64,000 nucleotides of DNA, from positions 1 through 64,000 of the forward strand of contig NZ_PDWL01000019.1 in NCBI RefSeq assembly GCF_010093185.1. The letters run 5' to 3'. Position numbers and translations under genes: made by a program. Positions 62,430-64,000 of the stretch are shown piece by piece. How positions within the stretch are numbered: the stretch's first letter is position 1; each line of letters opens with the position of its first letter. The notes below the pieces were generated by a model that had not been told where the DNA came from, did no database searches, and was given only the letters and a program-made list of their open reading frames with translations. Source of the DNA: Pseudoxanthomonas jiangsuensis. GTDB lineage: Bacteria; Pseudomonadota; Gammaproteobacteria; Xanthomonadales; Xanthomonadaceae.

Positions 62430-63920
62430 TCAGGCGTACAGCGGCCGGATCGCGTCGAGGTGGGAAAGGAAACGCTGGTACTGGCTGGCGTAGGCGGCGG
62501 TCGCCTCGGCATGGGGGTGGGCGGACAGGCGCGGGTCCAGGCGCACGTGGGCGGCGGCCAGCGCGGCCAGGTCGGCGCCCGGGTCGGCGGCGCGCTGGTC
62601 GGCCCACAACGCCTGCAAAGCCGCGCCGAAGGCCGCGCCCTCGGCCTGCTCGGGCACGTCCACCGGCAGGCCGAACACGTCGGCCACCATCTGCCGCCAC
62701 ACCGCGCTCTGGCTGCCGCCGCCGGTCAGGCGGATGGCCTCGAAGCGCATGCCTGCGTCGACGAAGGCGTCGTAGCCGTTCTTCAGGCTGTAGACCGCGC
62801 CTTCCATCGCCGCCCGGTACAGGTTGGCAACGCTGAAGTTGGTGGCGGTCATGCCGAACAGGCTGCCGCGGCCGTTGGGCAGGTTGGGAGTGCGCTCGCC
62901 GTTGAGGAACGGCAGCATCAGCAGGCCGTCGGCACCGGGCCGGGTGTTGGCCAGCAGGGCGTCGCCCTCCTTGGTGGAGAAGCCGCACAGCTTGCCGACC
63001 GCCTCGGTGGCCACGGTGCAGTTCATGGTGCAGATCAGCGGCAGCCAGCCGCCGGTGGAATCGCAGAACGCGGCCCAGCGCCCGGCGTCGTCGACCATCG
63101 CTTTGTCGGCGTAGGCGAACAGGGTGCCGGAGGTGCCCAGGCTCATGCTCAGCACGCCCGGGGAGACGTTGCCGGTGCCGATCGCGGCCATCATGTTGTC
63201 GCCGCCGCCGGCCGACACGCGCACGCCGCGCGGCAGGCCCAGCTCGTCGGCGATAGCCGGGGCGAGCGGGAAGGTGGCGTCGGCCTCGACCAGCGGCGGC
63301 AGGCAGGCGGCCAGGTCGCGGTCGGCATCGGTGGCCTTGAGCATCTGCTCCGACCAGCGGCGGTTGCGCACGTCCAGCCAGCCGGTGCCGGAGGCGTCGC
63401 CGCACTCCATCCAGCGCTCGCCGGTGAGCCAGAAGTTGACGTAGTCGTGCGGCAGCAGGATCGAGGCCAGCTGGGCGTAGGCCTGCGAGCGGTGGCGGCG
63501 GGTCCACGGCAGCTTGGAGGCGGTGTAGCCGACCAGGATGGGATTGCCGGCCAGGTCGATGCTGGCCTGGGCGCCGCCGACCGCGTCCATGATCTGGTCG
63601 CACTCGGCCGCGCTGCTGGTGTCGCACCACAGCTTGGCCGGGGCCAGAACATTGCCGGCGCGATCCAGCGGCACGAAGCCGTGCTGCTGGCCGGACACGC
63701 CGATCGCCTTGACCCGCGCACGCAGGGCCGGCTCCAGCCGCGTGAAGCAGCTGCGGATCGCCTCGATCCACCACTCGGCGCGCTGCTCGCGGCTGCCGTC
63801 GTCGCCGGAGGCCAGCTCCAGCGGCTGGCCGAGGGTGGCGGCGACCTGGCGGGTCTCCGGATCATAGGCCACCAGCTTGACGCTCTGGGTGCCGACGTCG
63901 AGGCCGACGTACAGGCTCAT
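62430..63920 (-). CDS. xylB: Xylulokinase
   Basis: FGGY-family sugar kinase of 496 aa making xylulose 5-phosphate. The phosphate-binding loop is [12 protein letters not shown] at the N-terminus, [12 protein letters not shown] and the catalytic Asp in [13 protein letters not shown] follow, and the C-terminal ATP motif is [20 protein letters not shown]. Its ATG overlaps by 4 bp the stop of a gene entering from the right edge, so it is not first in its transcript. Confidence 0.97.
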   Translation of the reverse strand: MSLYVGLDVGTQSVKLVAYDPETRQVAATLGQPLELASGDDGSREQRAEWWIEAIRSCFTRLEPALRARVKAIGVSGQQHGFVPLDRAGNVLAPAKLWCDTSSAAECDQIMDAVGGAQASIDLAGNPILVGYTASKLPWTRRHRSQAYAQLASILLPHDYVNFWLTGERWMECGDASGTGWLDVRNRRWSEQMLKATDADRDLAACLPPLVEADATFPLAPAIADELGLPRGVRVSAGGGDNMMAAIGTGNVSPGVLSMSLGTSGTLFAYADKAMVDDAGRWAAFCDSTGGWLPLICTMNCTVATEAVGKLCGFSTKEGDALLANTRPGADGLLMLPFLNGERTPNLPNGRGSLFGMTATNFSVANLYRAAMEGAVYSLKNGYDAFVDAGMRFEAIRLTGGGSQSAVWRQMVADVFGLPVDVPEQAEGAAFGAALQALWADQRAADPGADLAALAAAHVRLDPRLSAHPHAEATAAYASQYQRFLSHLDAIRPLYA

Positions 63921-64000
63921 GCGCGCCGCTCCGCGCGGGCGCCGGCCTGCGGCCGCAGGCGGAGGAAGGTGGCTGGCACTGTCGTCATCTGGCGCTCCAT
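63917..64000 (-). CDS. 3' end of a gene cut by the window edge, unknown product
   Basis: A leftward frame of 27 codons ends in TGA that overlaps the xylB ATG (ATGA), the same coupling seen at many junctions in this window. The visible residues (for instance TTVPATFLRLRPQAGARA) are too few to identify. The position just upstream of xylB fits a regulator, permease or glycosidase gene. Confidence 0.45.
   Translation of the reverse strand: MERQMTTVPATFLRLRPQAGARAERRA

Overview
The window is about 64 kb of very GC-rich bacterial DNA whose gene content and protein style point to Xanthomonadaceae (Xanthomonas, Pseudoxanthomonas, Luteimonas or Lysobacter type). The clues are a glucuronoxylan TonB-dependent transporter locus with a LacI-type regulator, an OpgD-type glucan protein, an ECF sigma factor next to a Ser/Thr kinase with TPRs, and REP-like palindromes. 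I assign the family, not a species.

Left part (1-18.9 kb) is mostly housekeeping and signalling. In order it holds an ABC ATPase, mutM, a REP-like palindrome, an ECF sigma factor and Ser/Thr kinase pair, opgD, a receiver protein, and a tightly overlapping four-gene signalling operon (triple-receiver hybrid kinase, CheR, CheB, receiver-kinase). Thymidine kinase (tdk) and a Rep-type helicase follow. Between the last two sits a visibly lower-GC insert of about 3 kb, bounded by a 13-bp direct repeat copied from the 5' end of tdk. It carries three tightly packed genes of unknown function (a probable TIGR04255-like protein, a helix-turn-helix protein and a protein with an SHDCD motif) and no recognisable recombinase. 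This is the best candidate for an undescribed mobile or defence-like module.

Centre and right (18.9-64 kb) is a large glucuronoxylan and xylose utilisation locus, interrupted at 35.6-40.6 kb by an MrfA/MrfB-like repair pair (mrfB frameshifted) and a flavin-dependent halogenase-like gene. A divergent control region (25.40-25.83 kb) holds three LacI-type palindromes. It drives leftward the TonB receptor, a GPH symporter, a GH43 enzyme and an aldose epimerase, and rightward a hexuronate permease, GH115 alpha-glucuronidase, uxaC, a GH2 enzyme and a GH10 xylanase. A second long leftward series starts at 58.3 kb: GH67 alpha-glucuronidase, sialate-esterase-like acetylesterase, mannonate dehydratase, GH43, GH3, fructuronate reductase, then an oxidative xylonate module (KDX dehydratase, semialdehyde dehydrogenase, xylonate dehydratase, GntP permease). 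A LacI-family regulator diverges from it. At the right edge are xylose permease, xylose isomerase and xylulokinase.

Together the genes describe import of glucuronoxylan oligomers across the outer membrane, removal of acetyl, methylglucuronosyl and arabinosyl/xylosyl groups, xylan cleavage, and catabolism of the sugars. Hexuronates go through UxaC, UxuB and ManD. Xylose goes through XylA and XylB, and xylonate apparently through a Weimberg-type route.
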